Translations under genes and position numbers: made by a program | From: Flammeovirgaceae bacterium | GTDB taxonomy: Bacteria > Bacteroidota > Bacteroidia > Cytophagales > Cyclobacteriaceae | DNA length: 61,120 bases | Direction of reading: 5' to 3' | Assembly (NCBI GenBank): GCA_027487845.1 | Contig: JAIYCV010000045.1 | Coordinates: 1 to 61,120 of the forward strand | Shown: one piece after another, positions 36,750 through 45,463 of the stretch | Layout of the letters: each line of letters starts with the position of its first letter | Position numbering within the stretch: the stretch's first letter is position 1 | The notes under the pieces: generated by a model | What the model was told of the DNA's origin: nothing | Databases searched by the model: none | What the model saw: the letters and a program-made list of their open reading frames with translations, nothing else

Positions 36750-37757
36750 TTAAACAAAATCCTTTTTTGAAATACCTAGCCACTCCAACGTTGAATTGCA
36801 AAAAATATCTTCTTTTATCTTTTTGCTAATATCCATTTCTTCAATAAACTTCCCGCCTGTCAAGTCGCCCAACGGAAATGGATAATCAGTACCAAAAGTG
36901 ATTTTTTTTGAGCCTTGCAACTTGATCACATAATCGAGCATGAGTGGGTCATGTGTAATGCTGTCCACCCAAAACTTGCCTATGTAACCGCGCGGATTGA
37001 TGGGGTTGTCAATAGCGACCAGGTCAGGCCGGCAATCAAAACCATGTTCGATCCTGCCAATGGTAGCGAAGAACGATCCACCCGCATGGGCAAAGTTTAC
37101 CCTAAGCTTTGGAAGCCGTTCAAAGATGCCACCAAATATCATAGAGCAAATGGCCCTCGCAGTTTCGGCAGGCATGCCCACCAACCAAGGGAGCCAATAT
37201 TTCTGCATTTTCTTCTCACCCATCATATTCCAGGGATGAATCAACACGGCCATATCGAGTTGTTGGCACGCTTCAAAAATAGGATAGAAACGCTCTTCGT
37301 TAAGGTTTTCGTCATTAATGTTCGATCCAATCTGAATGCCCACTAATCCAATTTTTTTACAACGTTCTAATTCCTTAATAGCCAATTCAGCATCTTGCAT
37401 GGGGATGGTTCCCAACCCAATATAGTTCTTTGGATACTTAGAAATGATTCCCGCAAGGTGATCGTTTAAAAACTGAGAAAGTTCAAGGCAGTCCAGTGGC
37501 TGGGCCCAATAGGAAAACATTACTGGTATGGTGCAAACCACTTGTAACGGAATATTGAAAGCCTGATATTCTTCTATACGCAGGTCGGGATTCCAGCAAT
37601 TCTCTTTTATTTCGCGGAAGAACTGGTTGCCGCGCATCATCTTTGCGAAGCCTTTTTTATGATGCTGTAGGTAGATAAAATCGCCATAGCCAAACTTTTC
37701 GCTCCAGTTGGGCATTTTTTTGGGAAGGATGTGCGTGTGGCTATCTATTTTTAGCAT
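36750..37757 (-). CDS. ACMSD-like amidohydrolase
   Basis: 335 residues of the metal-dependent amidohydrolase superfamily, closest in layout to 2-amino-3-carboxymuconate-6-semialdehyde decarboxylase. Zinc ligands are visible: His7 and His9 in DSHTHI, a His in AVLIHPWNMMG near 175, NFAHAGGSF near 225 and the catalytic Asp in TFGTDYPFPLGD near 292. ACMSD diverts kynurenine-pathway intermediates from NAD synthesis. Other kynurenine genes are not in the window, so related decarboxylases or hydrolases remain possible. Confidence 0.8.
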   Translation of the reverse strand: MLKIDSHTHILPKKMPNWSEKFGYGDFIYLQHHKKGFAKMMRGNQFFREIKENCWNPDLRIEEYQAFNIPLQVVCTIPVMFSYWAQPLDCLELSQFLNDHLAGIISKYPKNYIGLGTIPMQDAELAIKELERCKKIGLVGIQIGSNINDENLNEERFYPIFEACQQLDMAVLIHPWNMMGEKKMQKYWLPWLVGMPAETARAICSMIFGGIFERLPKLRVNFAHAGGSFFATIGRIEHGFDCRPDLVAIDNPINPRGYIGKFWVDSITHDPLMLDYVIKLQGSKKITFGTDYPFPLGDLTGGKFIEEMDISKKIKEDIFCNSTLEWLGISKKDFV

Positions 37758-37786
37758 GGTGATAAAAAGGTGAGCCGAAGTTGCAA

Positions 37787-38167
37787 TTAATCTCCATAGG
37801 GATCAATAACTGTAAGTCCTTCAATATTTCTAAAGTCTTTTTTGTTTCTAGAAATCAGGGTAAGGCCGTGGGATATGGCCGTTGCCGCGATAATCGCATC
37901 GGGTAGTTTAATAGTTTTCGCCTGTTTTATTCTTATGGTAGTATTAACCAAATCGACTGTAACAGGATGTATTCGCGATATGGAAGTGAATTTTTTTAGC
38001 AGGGCTAGTTCTTGTTCAGAAAGAGCGGGTGTTGCAAAAAGTTCGATGTTGGTTATGATCGAAATTTCTGGTTTTAGATTTAACATTAAATCTCTGCCAG
38101 AACTTGGCAGCTTGCCATTGCAAAAATCAATTATTGCATTGGTGTCAACTAAATATCCTTTCCCCAT
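37787..38167 (-). CDS. PIN-domain toxin (VapC-like)
   Basis: 126 residues of the PIN fold, a Mg-dependent RNase. Conserved acidic residues are seen at Asp8 (YLVDTNAIID), Glu42 (TNIELFATP), Asp90 (KLPDAIIAATA) and Asp111 (RNKKDF). VapC toxins cleave tRNA or rRNA when freed from their antitoxin. Its ATG lies inside the end of the upstream antitoxin gene (19-nt overlap), the normal type II arrangement. Confidence 0.85.
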   Translation of the reverse strand: MGKGYLVDTNAIIDFCNGKLPSSGRDLMLNLKPEISIITNIELFATPALSEQELALLKKFTSISRIHPVTVDLVNTTIRIKQAKTIKLPDAIIAATAISHGLTLISRNKKDFRNIEGLTVIDPYGD

Positions 38168-38385
38168 TCGGCTCTTAAAGTAGTCACGTTCTTGTGGAGT
38201 TTTTTTGCAGTCTCGTCAGAAAGTGAATTCCAAAGATCAGACATAGTTATTTTCTCCTCTGATTGATCAAGCCCCTCCAATCTTTTAAAAACAATAACTT
38301 CCAATTCCTGCCCAATATATTCGTCTGGAACGTTTAGCGTAAACTTCTGGCTGCTTTGAGTAGGAGTTATGAATGTCCTTATCAT
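38149..38385 (-). CDS. Antitoxin of the PIN toxin pair
   Basis: 78 residues. The N-terminal part (KFTLNVPDEYIGQELEVIVF) looks like a DUF2281/swapped-hairpin DNA-binding half, and the C-terminal part (SDLWNSLSDETAKKLHKNV) like a toxin-wrapping helix. It overlaps the toxin start by 19 nt and precedes it. A TAATTTTG -7-like box lies upstream on the minus strand. It should repress its own operon; the operator was not identified. Confidence 0.72.
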   Translation of the reverse strand: MIRTFITPTQSSQKFTLNVPDEYIGQELEVIVFKRLEGLDQSEEKITMSDLWNSLSDETAKKLHKNVTTLRAEWGKDI

Positions 38386-38443
38386 AATTTCGGTAACTTA
38401 TCTCCAAAATTACTTTATTTTTCACACATAGTTTCACCTGCCT

Positions 38444-39019
38444 TTAAACCATTAGTTTCTTGAGCTTTGCATAATACAGCAACATAATTGTTTTGCCGTC
38501 TTTTATCTCACCGCTGTCAACCATGGCATACGTTTCCTCAAACGGAAGTTCCAACACTTCAATGTCTTCATCTTCTAGTCCACCGCCCTCGAATATTTTT
38601 TCTTCTTTCGAGTATTCGGCCACAAAGAAATGAAGTATCTCTGTGACCGAGCCGGGCGACATGTACGCCTCAAAAATTTTGGTAACGTTGGTTATCTTGT
38701 ATCCCGTTTCTTCTTCGGTTTCGCGCCTGATGGCCACCTCTGCGTTATCTAAGTCGAGCAGCCCTGCACAGGCTTCAATCAACATGCCATCGGTGTTGCC
38801 ATTAATGAAAGTGGGCAGCCGAAACTGTTTTGTGAGTATTACCGTCTGTTGAGTTTTGTTGTAGAGCAATATGGTAGCGCCATTGCCTCTGTCGTATGCT
38901 TCGCGGCTCAGGGTTTGTGTGGTGCCATTCTTCTTGGTAAAATCGAACGTAATCTTTTTTAGCGTGTACCAATTGTTTGAAAGTATTTCTTCTTTTCTAA
39001 TTTTTATTCGTTCGTTCAT
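38444..39019 (-). CDS. nudK: NudK-like GDP-mannose pyrophosphatase (Nudix)
   Basis: 191 residues. The Nudix helix is in the segment GLLDLDNAEVAIRRETEEE followed by TGYKI near 85-110. The NudK-type features are LKKITFDF at the N terminus, SREAYDRGNGATILLYN, and TKQFRLPTFINGN, all close to the E. coli enzyme that hydrolyses GDP-mannose to GMP and mannose-1-phosphate. ADP-ribose pyrophosphatase is the main alternative. It lies 66 nt after the VOC gene across a tandem repeat. Confidence 0.8.
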   Translation of the reverse strand: MNERIKIRKEEILSNNWYTLKKITFDFTKKNGTTQTLSREAYDRGNGATILLYNKTQQTVILTKQFRLPTFINGNTDGMLIEACAGLLDLDNAEVAIRRETEEETGYKITNVTKIFEAYMSPGSVTEILHFFVAEYSKEEKIFEGGGLEDEDIEVLELPFEETYAMVDSGEIKDGKTIMLLYYAKLKKLMV

Positions 39020-39047
39020 GGTGAAGTGGCTGTGAATTCGTTGTCGC

Positions 39048-39087
39048 TCGTAATTGATATTCGTAATTGATTTATTCGTAATTGGTT
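39048..39087. repeat. Three tandem TCGTAATTG units upstream of nudK
   Basis: TCGTAATTGATAT (39048-39060), TCGTAATTGATTT (39061-39073) and TCGTAATTGGTT (39076-39087). The last unit runs into the VOC stop codon. The AATTG words resemble those in the other intergenic repeats of this window. Confidence 0.7.
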
Positions 39088-39478
39088 AATTGGTTTTAGG
39101 TTGAATCAAATCCCAAAGGTTTCCATATAAGTCTTCAAATACGGCTACCGTTCCATAAGGTTCTTCGTTTGGGCCTCGTATTATTTTAATATTTTTTTCT
39201 TTTAGGTTTTCAAAGTCGCTATCAAAGTTATCGGTATGTAAAAAGAGAAAGACTCTACCTCCTGTTTGATTGCCAATGCGGCTTTCTTGTTCTTTGTTGG
39301 CGGCTTTAGCGAGCAAAAGGCAACATCCGGCAGACCCGGGTGGCGCTACCAGCACCCACCTTTTGGTATCGCTCAAGGGGGTATCTTCAATTAGTTTAAA
39401 GTTCAATTTTTTGGTATAGAATTCAATGGCCTCGTCATAATCCTTTACCAACAGGCTGATATGCGCCAATTCTTGCAT
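39086..39478 (-). CDS. VOC (glyoxalase/bleomycin resistance) family protein
   Basis: 130 residues with the paired beta-alpha-beta-beta-beta modules of the vicinal oxygen chelate fold: LAHISLLVKDYDEAIEFYTKKLNF at the start (split over helix and strand), FLHTDNFDSDFENLKEKN in the middle and VAVFEDLYGNLWDLIQP at the end, with the terminal acidic ligand region. Short isolated members often act as dioxygenases, isomerases or binding proteins. The ATG at 39478 is preferred over a TTG 30 nt upstream because it starts at the first strand. Substrate unknown. Confidence 0.78.
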   Translation of the reverse strand: MQELAHISLLVKDYDEAIEFYTKKLNFKLIEDTPLSDTKRWVLVAPPGSAGCCLLLAKAANKEQESRIGNQTGGRVFLFLHTDNFDSDFENLKEKNIKIIRGPNEEPYGTVAVFEDLYGNLWDLIQPKTN

Positions 39479-39621
39479 AGTATCTTTTTTCAAGTGATAG
39501 TTGGGCAAAAGTATTGTTTCTAAAATACATTTTTGGATAATCTACATTAAGAAAAAAATGCCGCGCTGGGAATAAAAAGATTAGGTACCTTGTCTAACAA
39601 ACAACTTTGAACAAGTTACGA

Positions 39622-40158
39622 ATGGATTTAGGACGAGACGAACGACTGATACTTCAATCTAAAGCAGGTGATGTGGCAGCGTTTAAGGAACTTGTCCAGC
39701 GGCATGAGGGCAAAGTAGCTGGAGTAGTGAAGTCAATGTTAGGTAGCACACCCGAGGCGGAAGATGTGGGGCAAGAGGTGTTTATAAAGTTTTATGAGTC
39801 GCTAGATAAATTCAGGGGCGATTCGATGGTGAGTACCTATTTGGTGCGGATAGCCATTAATCTTTCGCTAAACGAGTTAAAGAAAAGAAAACGAAACCAA
39901 GCCCGCTATGTGGGGCTTGATGCAGGGAAAGATGCTAAAACAAGCGATGATACAATGGATTTGAAAGAGCTGTTGACCTTTGAATTAAGTCGTCTGGAGC
40001 CGGAATTTAAGTCGGTGGTAACCTTGCGGTTGATAGAAGGCTACTCCACCGAAGAAACTTCCAATCTGTTGAAAATACCCTTGGGTACCGTGCTATCAAG
40101 GCTTTCGAGAGCTCAAATCAAATTAAGACTAGCGTTGTCTAAAAAACTTAAACCATAA
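39622..40158 (+). CDS. ECF-type RNA polymerase sigma factor
   Basis: 178 residues. Region 2 is seen in EDVGQEVFIKFYESLDKFRG with the following STYLVRIAINLSLNELK; region 4 in FKSVVTLRLIEGYSTEETSN and GTVLSRLSRAQIKLR. ATG at 39622 is favoured over a TTG 15 nt upstream. It heads a three-gene unit with a membrane protein 6 nt downstream and a Spy/CpxP-like protein 4 nt after that, the usual layout of a sigma factor with its anti-sigma and sensor partners. Confidence 0.9.
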   Translation: MDLGRDERLILQSKAGDVAAFKELVQRHEGKVAGVVKSMLGSTPEAEDVGQEVFIKFYESLDKFRGDSMVSTYLVRIAINLSLNELKKRKRNQARYVGLDAGKDAKTSDDTMDLKELLTFELSRLEPEFKSVVTLRLIEGYSTEETSNLLKIPLGTVLSRLSRAQIKLRLALSKKLKP

Positions 40159-40164
40159 TCGAGT

Positions 40165-40578
40165 ATGAATATTTCAGATGGGGAAGAATTATTTTTAAGG
40201 TCACTAGATAGTGAACTGACAAAAGAAACCAACGATAAATTGGAGGCTTTTGCGGGTGAAAACCAAGAACTGAAAGTAAGAAGCAATCAATTGCTTCAAT
40301 TGCGAGAAATGCTGCAGCGGAAAGAGGAGGAATCGTTCGGGCCATTCTTTGCCGAGCGCATAGCATACCGCATTAAGCAATTGAAGCAAGGGATCGATTA
40401 CCAGATTTTTTTCTTCTTCAAGCGCTATCAATTGCTGGCTGCGGGGGTCATTATTGCTTTATTGGCAGTCAATGTATTGTTATCAGATCAGCTTTCGATT
40501 AAGTCCATTTTGGGGTTAGAAGAAGAAGCCATGGAAGATGTAATGGCCATAGACGTATTATCCAGTTTAACAAGATAA
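40165..40578 (+). CDS. Probable membrane anti-sigma factor
   Basis: 137 residues. A charged cytoplasmic part of about 85 residues is followed by one membrane helix (QLLAAGVIIALLAVNVLL, about 93-111) and a short acidic tail. No zinc anti-sigma motif (HxxxCxxC) is present. Placement 6 nt after the sigma gene suggests that it holds the sigma factor at the membrane. It is assigned by context and topology, not by sequence family. Confidence 0.65.
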   Translation: MNISDGEELFLRSLDSELTKETNDKLEAFAGENQELKVRSNQLLQLREMLQRKEEESFGPFFAERIAYRIKQLKQGIDYQIFFFFKRYQLLAAGVIIALLAVNVLLSDQLSIKSILGLEEEAMEDVMAIDVLSSLTR

Positions 40579-40582
40579 AGAT

Positions 40583-40996
40583 ATGACAACAGAAAGAAAG
40601 AGAGCCATTATTACCATCAGTGCTACGCTCATTATCGGTATTGCAATAGGTACCTTGGCTTCGGGTTTATGGACTCGTAAACATTACACCGAACGGATTT
40701 CGCGGGGGCGGGCCGAAATGAGGAGGGGATTTGAACGAAAACTATTTGAAGCTGTTGATGCCGACCAGCAACAAATTAAAGCGATTCAACCCATCATGAA
40801 GGCAACAATGGCGCAAGTGGATTCGCTGCAAAGCAAAACAGACAGAGAAGTACGATTGCTTTTAGATAGCCTGGATTTGAAAATGAAATCAGTACTTCGC
40901 GAAGACCAGTATGTGAAATTTAAAAGTTTTGTTTCTAAAGGCCGAGATTCCAACCGGCATAACAGAAGGATGCACAGCAGGGGAAACCATAACTAG
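40583..40996 (+). CDS. Spy/CpxP-like periplasmic sensor protein
   Basis: 137 residues. An N-terminal signal anchor (AIITISATLIIGIAIGTLASG) is followed by a charged helical periplasmic part with paired helices (FEAVDADQQQIKAIQPIM and LDSLDLKMKSVLREDQYVKF), the pattern of Spy/CpxP/CnrX-type LTxxQ proteins. The tail is rich in Arg, His and Asn (NRHNRRMHSRGNHN) and could bind metal. Third gene of the sigma unit; it may sense envelope or metal stress and act on the anti-sigma factor. Confidence 0.68.
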   Translation: MTTERKRAIITISATLIIGIAIGTLASGLWTRKHYTERISRGRAEMRRGFERKLFEAVDADQQQIKAIQPIMKATMAQVDSLQSKTDREVRLLLDSLDLKMKSVLREDQYVKFKSFVSKGRDSNRHNRRMHSRGNHN

Positions 40997-41067
40997 TTTT
41001 TGTTGTAGGGGTTACTAAAGAGATCAAGAAACGGATGGTTTTTTTTCGCGAGCGTGGTATTGTTTAT

Positions 41068-41090
41068 TGATATTTTGATTTGGATTTTTC
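41068..41090. repeat. 23-bp direct repeat, copy 1 (downstream of FG-GAP gene)
   Basis: TGATATTTTGATTTGGATTTTTC. A copy with one mismatch lies at 43643-43665. The pair brackets the FG-GAP/T9SS gene. Confidence 0.7.
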
Positions 41091-41131
41091 GTTTAGTACC
41101 TCGCTTGCGAACAGATTTTGGACTATTTACT

Positions 41132-43435
41132 TCAGTCGATGAGTAATCGTTGTCTAATTGTTCTATCTCCCATAGAGATCAAAACGATGTAAACTCCTTT
41201 TTGCAGAGATTTTACGTCCAACCTTATCTGCTTATTTTCAAAATTGCTGCCTACTGGAATTTCTAGAAATCTCGAAAGAGCATCGAATAGTAAAACTCGT
41301 TTAGGTGCTTCGGGCAGCAAGATATTTACAAAATTTGAAGCGGGATTTGGATAAAAGGCAACCTCGTCAAATGTCTGTTCAATTAAACCAACAATCTTTT
41401 CCACATTTATTAAAGCAGAAAACGACCCACTATTTGAGGTGCCATCACTCACAGTGATTGGAACTGTTAGTGTTCCTGTAAAACCCCGGGCAGGTGTTAT
41501 TGTATTATTCTCAAAAGTATAATTAGCACCTCCTGAAACTGCTAAAGAAAAATCGTTAGGGAATGTATTGTCTGGATCTTGTACATTGATGTTGCTTATC
41601 GAAATTGTAATAGGCATTTCTTCATTAGTGGATAATGGGTTTTTTAATCCAGTAACAACTGGTGGGTCATTAACTGCCACCACTAAAACGGACAAATTAA
41701 AGGTTGCACTCTGATCGGAGCCATCACTAACTTTAATTGGAACAGTGAGTATTCCGTTAAAATTAAGTGCGGGTGATAATGTGTTGCCTGAGAAAGTATA
41801 ATTATTGCCTGCCGAAATTGAGACTGTAAAGTCACCAGGAAAGTTATTATCGGGGTCGTTTATGATTAGATTGTTCAACAAAATATTAACAGGGGTGTCT
41901 TCATTCGTATTCAATGGATTCAAGACTCCAGTGATTACAGGTGGATAATTAATGTGAAATGATTTTGTAGCGGCAAAGACCGATGAGTTAAAAGAATTAT
42001 CGACAGCCTGAGCAGACCAGCGGTAGTCTCCTGGTTTAAGATTCGCGATAACATAGTTGAGCTTGGACTGTCTATTGCCACCCTTCAAAATTTTCCGTTT
42101 TCCACTTTTAACCGAATTAGGATTGACAATAGTGTCAGAGTTGTGTGTAACATAAATATTGTATGTAAGGGTGGACTGAGGGGTAACATTGTCTAATGAC
42201 GCTGACCAAGAAATGGTTGCGTTTGACCCGGAAATCACTTCTGCGTTAGTCGCTGGAATATTTGGTGAAGTATTTGCAGAGCTGCTGCCATTTATATAAA
42301 AAAACATAGCGTTGGTGCTATCGAAAGTACTCGGAAAAAACACATCTAGGTCTCCGTCATTTTCTAAATCAACGTAACTGATATTACTATAATCGTTCAC
42401 CGGCAAACCGGTGTTTACTTGCAAGGAGAATGCATCACTTCCGTCATTCCTATAGATTCTTGTGCTCCATGCTCCATCGCCTATGACTGAAGAAATTATG
42501 TCCAGATTCCCGTCATTATTATAGTCGATCCAATTAGTTGAGCCCTGTTCACCACCAACAAATTCAGGCTCGTTTATTTCTGAAAAAGTTCCAGTTACAT
42601 TTTTATATACCTTCAGTGTTTGTAGGGTGCCTGAGAATCCTGAAATCACTAAGTCAATGTTTCCATCATTGTTGTAATCTCCCCAATCTAAGGAAGCTCT
42701 CATGGCTGAGGTTAATTGCTGGTGAAGGCTAAATGTTTCATTTCCGTTGTTTTTATAAATTTTGGTTACACCATTAAAGCCTGTATAGCCTGCCATAGCA
42801 ATATCCATGTCGCCATCATTATCAAAATCAGCACAGTCAAAATCACTTTGTGAGAAAGTTTCAAAAGGAGTAGTGATCGCTACAAAGTTATCTCCACCCA
42901 TATTTTTGTAGAGTGCAATTGAATTAGTAAAGCCTTGAGGATTGGTTCTTCCAGAGACAAGAAAATCCGGTTTGTTGTCATTGTTGAAGTCTATCCATTC
43001 AACTGATCCCTGATATACATTAAGAAAATTGCCAGCAAGTTCTTGAAAACTTCCTTTACCAAGATTTTTATAAATTCTGGTTACCGGTGTTCCAAAGCCT
43101 CCATCGGTATTGTCATTCCCAGATATCAACAAGTCAAGTCTTCCATCATTATTGTAATCCTCCCATTCTAAATCACCATCGCCAACATTTCTAAAACCAT
43201 GATTTAGATTTTCTGTGAACGTTCCATCGCTATTGTTAATATAAAATTTTGTGGTTGCATTCCCAGGAGTGCCTATTATTATCAAGTCCTTATCTCCATC
43301 ATTGTCAAAATCTCCCCAGGCAGTGGCTCCATTTAAGAAATTTGATGTTCCTAGATTACCTCCTTTTGTAAAAGACTGAGCCATTAGCAAATCATAAGTT
43401 ACAATGATCAGGGGAATGATAAATAGATGTTTCAT
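41132..43435 (-). CDS. Secreted FG-GAP/VCBS repeat protein with T9SS sorting domain
   Basis: 767 residues. A signal peptide (cleavage near LLMAQ) is followed by about seven FG-GAP/VCBS repeats (ATAWGDFDNDGDKDLIIIG, LEWEDYNNDGRLDLLISG and similar) that form a calcium-binding propeller to about 380, then a fibronectin-like domain at about 385-495. Two near-identical cadherin-like units follow at 500-592 and 593-681 (each with NEDTP/NEEMP and VPIxVSDG), and a T9SS type A domain at about 691-767 (AFYPNPASNF). It is expected to be exported by T9SS to the surface as a binding or adhesion protein. It is flanked by a pair of 23-bp direct repeats. Confidence 0.87.
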   Translation of the reverse strand: MKHLFIIPLIIVTYDLLMAQSFTKGGNLGTSNFLNGATAWGDFDNDGDKDLIIIGTPGNATTKFYINNSDGTFTENLNHGFRNVGDGDLEWEDYNNDGRLDLLISGNDNTDGGFGTPVTRIYKNLGKGSFQELAGNFLNVYQGSVEWIDFNNDNKPDFLVSGRTNPQGFTNSIALYKNMGGDNFVAITTPFETFSQSDFDCADFDNDGDMDIAMAGYTGFNGVTKIYKNNGNETFSLHQQLTSAMRASLDWGDYNNDGNIDLVISGFSGTLQTLKVYKNVTGTFSEINEPEFVGGEQGSTNWIDYNNDGNLDIISSVIGDGAWSTRIYRNDGSDAFSLQVNTGLPVNDYSNISYVDLENDGDLDVFFPSTFDSTNAMFFYINGSSSANTSPNIPATNAEVISGSNATISWSASLDNVTPQSTLTYNIYVTHNSDTIVNPNSVKSGKRKILKGGNRQSKLNYVIANLKPGDYRWSAQAVDNSFNSSVFAATKSFHINYPPVITGVLNPLNTNEDTPVNILLNNLIINDPDNNFPGDFTVSISAGNNYTFSGNTLSPALNFNGILTVPIKVSDGSDQSATFNLSVLVVAVNDPPVVTGLKNPLSTNEEMPITISISNINVQDPDNTFPNDFSLAVSGGANYTFENNTITPARGFTGTLTVPITVSDGTSNSGSFSALINVEKIVGLIEQTFDEVAFYPNPASNFVNILLPEAPKRVLLFDALSRFLEIPVGSNFENKQIRLDVKSLQKGVYIVLISMGDRTIRQRLLID

Positions 43436-43462
43436 ATTTAACTACTAATGTTGTAAAAGCTT

Positions 43463-43495
43463 CAAAGATATTTGGAAAACTACAAGAAAAGCAAT
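43463..43495 (-). promoter_or_regulatory. Candidate promoter of the FG-GAP gene
   Basis: On the minus strand ATTG (43492-43495), a 21-nt spacer and TATCTTTG (43463-43470), an exact -7 match. The start codon is at 43435. Confidence 0.5.
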
Positions 43496-43642
43496 TTTTT
43501 CTCCTTTGTCACGTACGATGTAATTCGTCTGTTCCCCAAGTTAGCGGAGCGATTGTTGAACCAGATGTAACATGGGATTTTTAAACCCCGAAAGTGAATG
43601 CTGCTTTTCTCCCGCTGCTTCGCTAGGAGGGGTGCTTTTTGC

Positions 43643-43665
43643 TGATATTTTGATTTAGATTTTTC
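43643..43665. repeat. 23-bp direct repeat, copy 2 (upstream of FG-GAP gene)
   Basis: TGATATTTTGATTTAGATTTTTC, one mismatch from 41068-41090. It lies 22 nt before the next plus-strand start at 43687. Confidence 0.7.
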
Positions 43666-43686
43666 TTTTCTTAACTATGCACTCGA

Positions 43687-44229
43687 ATGAAACGCATTGC
43701 ATCCATATTTATGTTAGCCGTGTTCGCACTGAACACACTAGGATTTTATGGTGTTTTTTTAGGTGTTCAGGCCGTCCAAACCGAACTTACCTCTAGAAAA
43801 ATCAATGAAGAAACCTTCTCTGGTTCTGAGACAATCACATTCCGCATCCCATTAAGTCTGCCTTATCGTTCGGACGATGCAGAATATCAGCAAGCGCAAG
43901 GGCAATTTGAAAATAATGGCGAAGTCTACCGACTGGTAAAGCAAAAGTTGCTTCGTGATACCCTTTACATTGTATGCTTAAAAGATGCCGACAGTAAAAT
44001 AATCAATCAAGACATTACTGATTATGTAAAGACATTTAGCGATACACACGATTCGCAAAAGCAATCAAACGCAAAAAAAATACTATCTCCCATCAAAGAA
44101 TATACTTCTTCCTCCATCACCATCAAATCAAATGTGATAGGTTGGTCTTTACCGATCGAATACAACGCTTTTGTTGCTAAAATTGTATCGTCTCCCGATA
44201 CTGAAATAATCTATCCACCTAGGTCGTAA
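43687..44229 (+). CDS. Unknown exported or membrane-anchored protein
   Basis: 180 residues. The N-terminal hydrophobic segment (ASIFMLAVFALNTLGFYGVFLG) is a signal peptide or single anchor. The rest mixes strands and helices with ETITFRIPLSLPYRSDDAEY near 48-67 and YITDYVKTF-like text near 115; no known motif is recognised. A TPR-free, cysteine-poor protein. The next gene downstream encodes an outer-membrane-like protein after 181 nt, but linkage is uncertain. I assign no function. Confidence 0.6.
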   Translation: MKRIASIFMLAVFALNTLGFYGVFLGVQAVQTELTSRKINEETFSGSETITFRIPLSLPYRSDDAEYQQAQGQFENNGEVYRLVKQKLLRDTLYIVCLKDADSKIINQDITDYVKTFSDTHDSQKQSNAKKILSPIKEYTSSSITIKSNVIGWSLPIEYNAFVAKIVSSPDTEIIYPPRS

Positions 44230-44410
44230 TTTCCTTTAGTCGATCTGAATTGCGTCCTGTAAAGGAGTTATTACGCGTATTGCTTTTGTTGCTTACGGCA
44301 GAATTCTTTACTGATCTATTGTAATTCGCGACTAGCCTCTTTTGACCGTCCTTGTTTACAACGGCCAACCTTCTATAGTTAGGTTTTATAAATTTTTATT
44401 TTTCGATCTT

Positions 44411-45343
44411 ATGAACAAATCTTTACTGATATTGACATTCTTTTTTTTAGCCAAATTCACCCATGGCCAGACTATAACCGATGGTCTGATGATGCCCAAA
44501 AATACCTTTTGTACTGGCTTCCTTGCGGGTCAAGACCAATGGAAGAATTATTGGGAAGGTGGATTGAAACGCGATAACCAAAATATAGGAACCCTAACCA
44601 GTCAGAGTATTACTTATATGGGTGTGTACGGCCTTACCAATAGGATCAATGTTATGGCTGTGTTACCCTACATTAACAACAGTGCAAACGGAGGGACACT
44701 CGTCAGCTTGGGAGGCATACAAGATTTAACGGTTGCCGCCAAATACAACTTCTTGACTAAAGAACTTGGTAAAGACAAATTTAAACTTTTTGCTACAGGC
44801 TCGCTATCAACTCCACTTACTAACTACACACCCGATCTGCTTCCACTTTCTATTGGCCTGCAATCTACAACGTTGTCAGGTCGGTTTACTGCAAATTATA
44901 ACTTCAACCATTCCTGGTATTTGAACGGATCGGCTGCCTACACATGGAGGAGCAATATTTCATTGGACAGACCTTCATACTATACGGATGGTCAACTTTT
45001 CTTAACCAACAAAGTGCAGATGCACGATGTATTCGATTTTATTGTGGATGCGGGATATCACAAAAATGCGTTACAGGCCGAAGTATATTTCACGGTACAA
45101 AACACACTGGGTGGCGGTGACATTCGCAGACAAGACATGCCCTTCGCTTCCAATAGAATGAACGCATCAAAAGTAGGCGCGTTGGTATTTTACTATTTGC
45201 CTTGGCCTGCCAACCTAGCCTTCCGTGCAACGGGCAGTTATGTAGTAGCTGGCCGCAACGTAGGGCAGTCAACCTCACTGATGGCAGGTTTTATGTATAC
45301 CTTTTATTTTAAGAAAGACCAAGCGAGAAACTTGGAGCGCTAA
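44411..45343 (+). CDS. Outer-membrane channel-like protein (phenol MetA-pathway family type)
   Basis: 310 residues. Signal peptide MNKSLLILTFFFLAKFTHGQ, then amphipathic strands typical of a barrel (YGLTNRINVMAVLPY, DLTVAAKYNF, KFKLFATGSLSTPL, NHSWYLNGSAAYTW) and a terminal GFMYTFYF. The pattern of Y-G-L-T-x-x-I/V-x-V-x-x-P-Y fits the MetA-pathway-of-phenol-degradation transporter family. ATG at 44411 is used; the longer TTG reading adds 23 residues before the signal peptide. It is followed after 120 nt by the haloperoxidase-like gene, and a joint envelope role is possible. Confidence 0.72.
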   Translation: MNKSLLILTFFFLAKFTHGQTITDGLMMPKNTFCTGFLAGQDQWKNYWEGGLKRDNQNIGTLTSQSITYMGVYGLTNRINVMAVLPYINNSANGGTLVSLGGIQDLTVAAKYNFLTKELGKDKFKLFATGSLSTPLTNYTPDLLPLSIGLQSTTLSGRFTANYNFNHSWYLNGSAAYTWRSNISLDRPSYYTDGQLFLTNKVQMHDVFDFIVDAGYHKNALQAEVYFTVQNTLGGGDIRRQDMPFASNRMNASKVGALVFYYLPWPANLAFRATGSYVVAGRNVGQSTSLMAGFMYTFYFKKDQARNLER

Positions 45344-45427
45344 TCGATATCAGATAAAAAAAAGAATTATACAAATGAAGTCGCCCTTAAGATGCTCTAC
45401 ACCTAACAGCATGATCATGGGTCTCAC

Positions 45428-45455
45428 ATCTCGCTACTAATATCTCACTACTAAT
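45428..45455. repeat. 14-bp tandem repeat ATCTCRCTACTAAT
   Basis: ATCTCGCTACTAAT (45428-45441) is followed directly by ATCTCACTACTAAT (45442-45455). Within it, ATATCTCACTACT (45440-45452) equals the 13-mer at 16533-16545. Confidence 0.75.
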
Positions 45456-45463
45456 TTAAAAAC

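Noticed and set aside
36915..37346. 143-residue plus-strand frame across the amidohydrolase
   Set aside because: It opposes conserved zinc-ligand codons of a well supported gene.
39048..39087. CRISPR-like array at the TCGTAATTG repeats
   Set aside because: Units are adjacent, 12-13 nt long and without spacers; no cas genes nearby.
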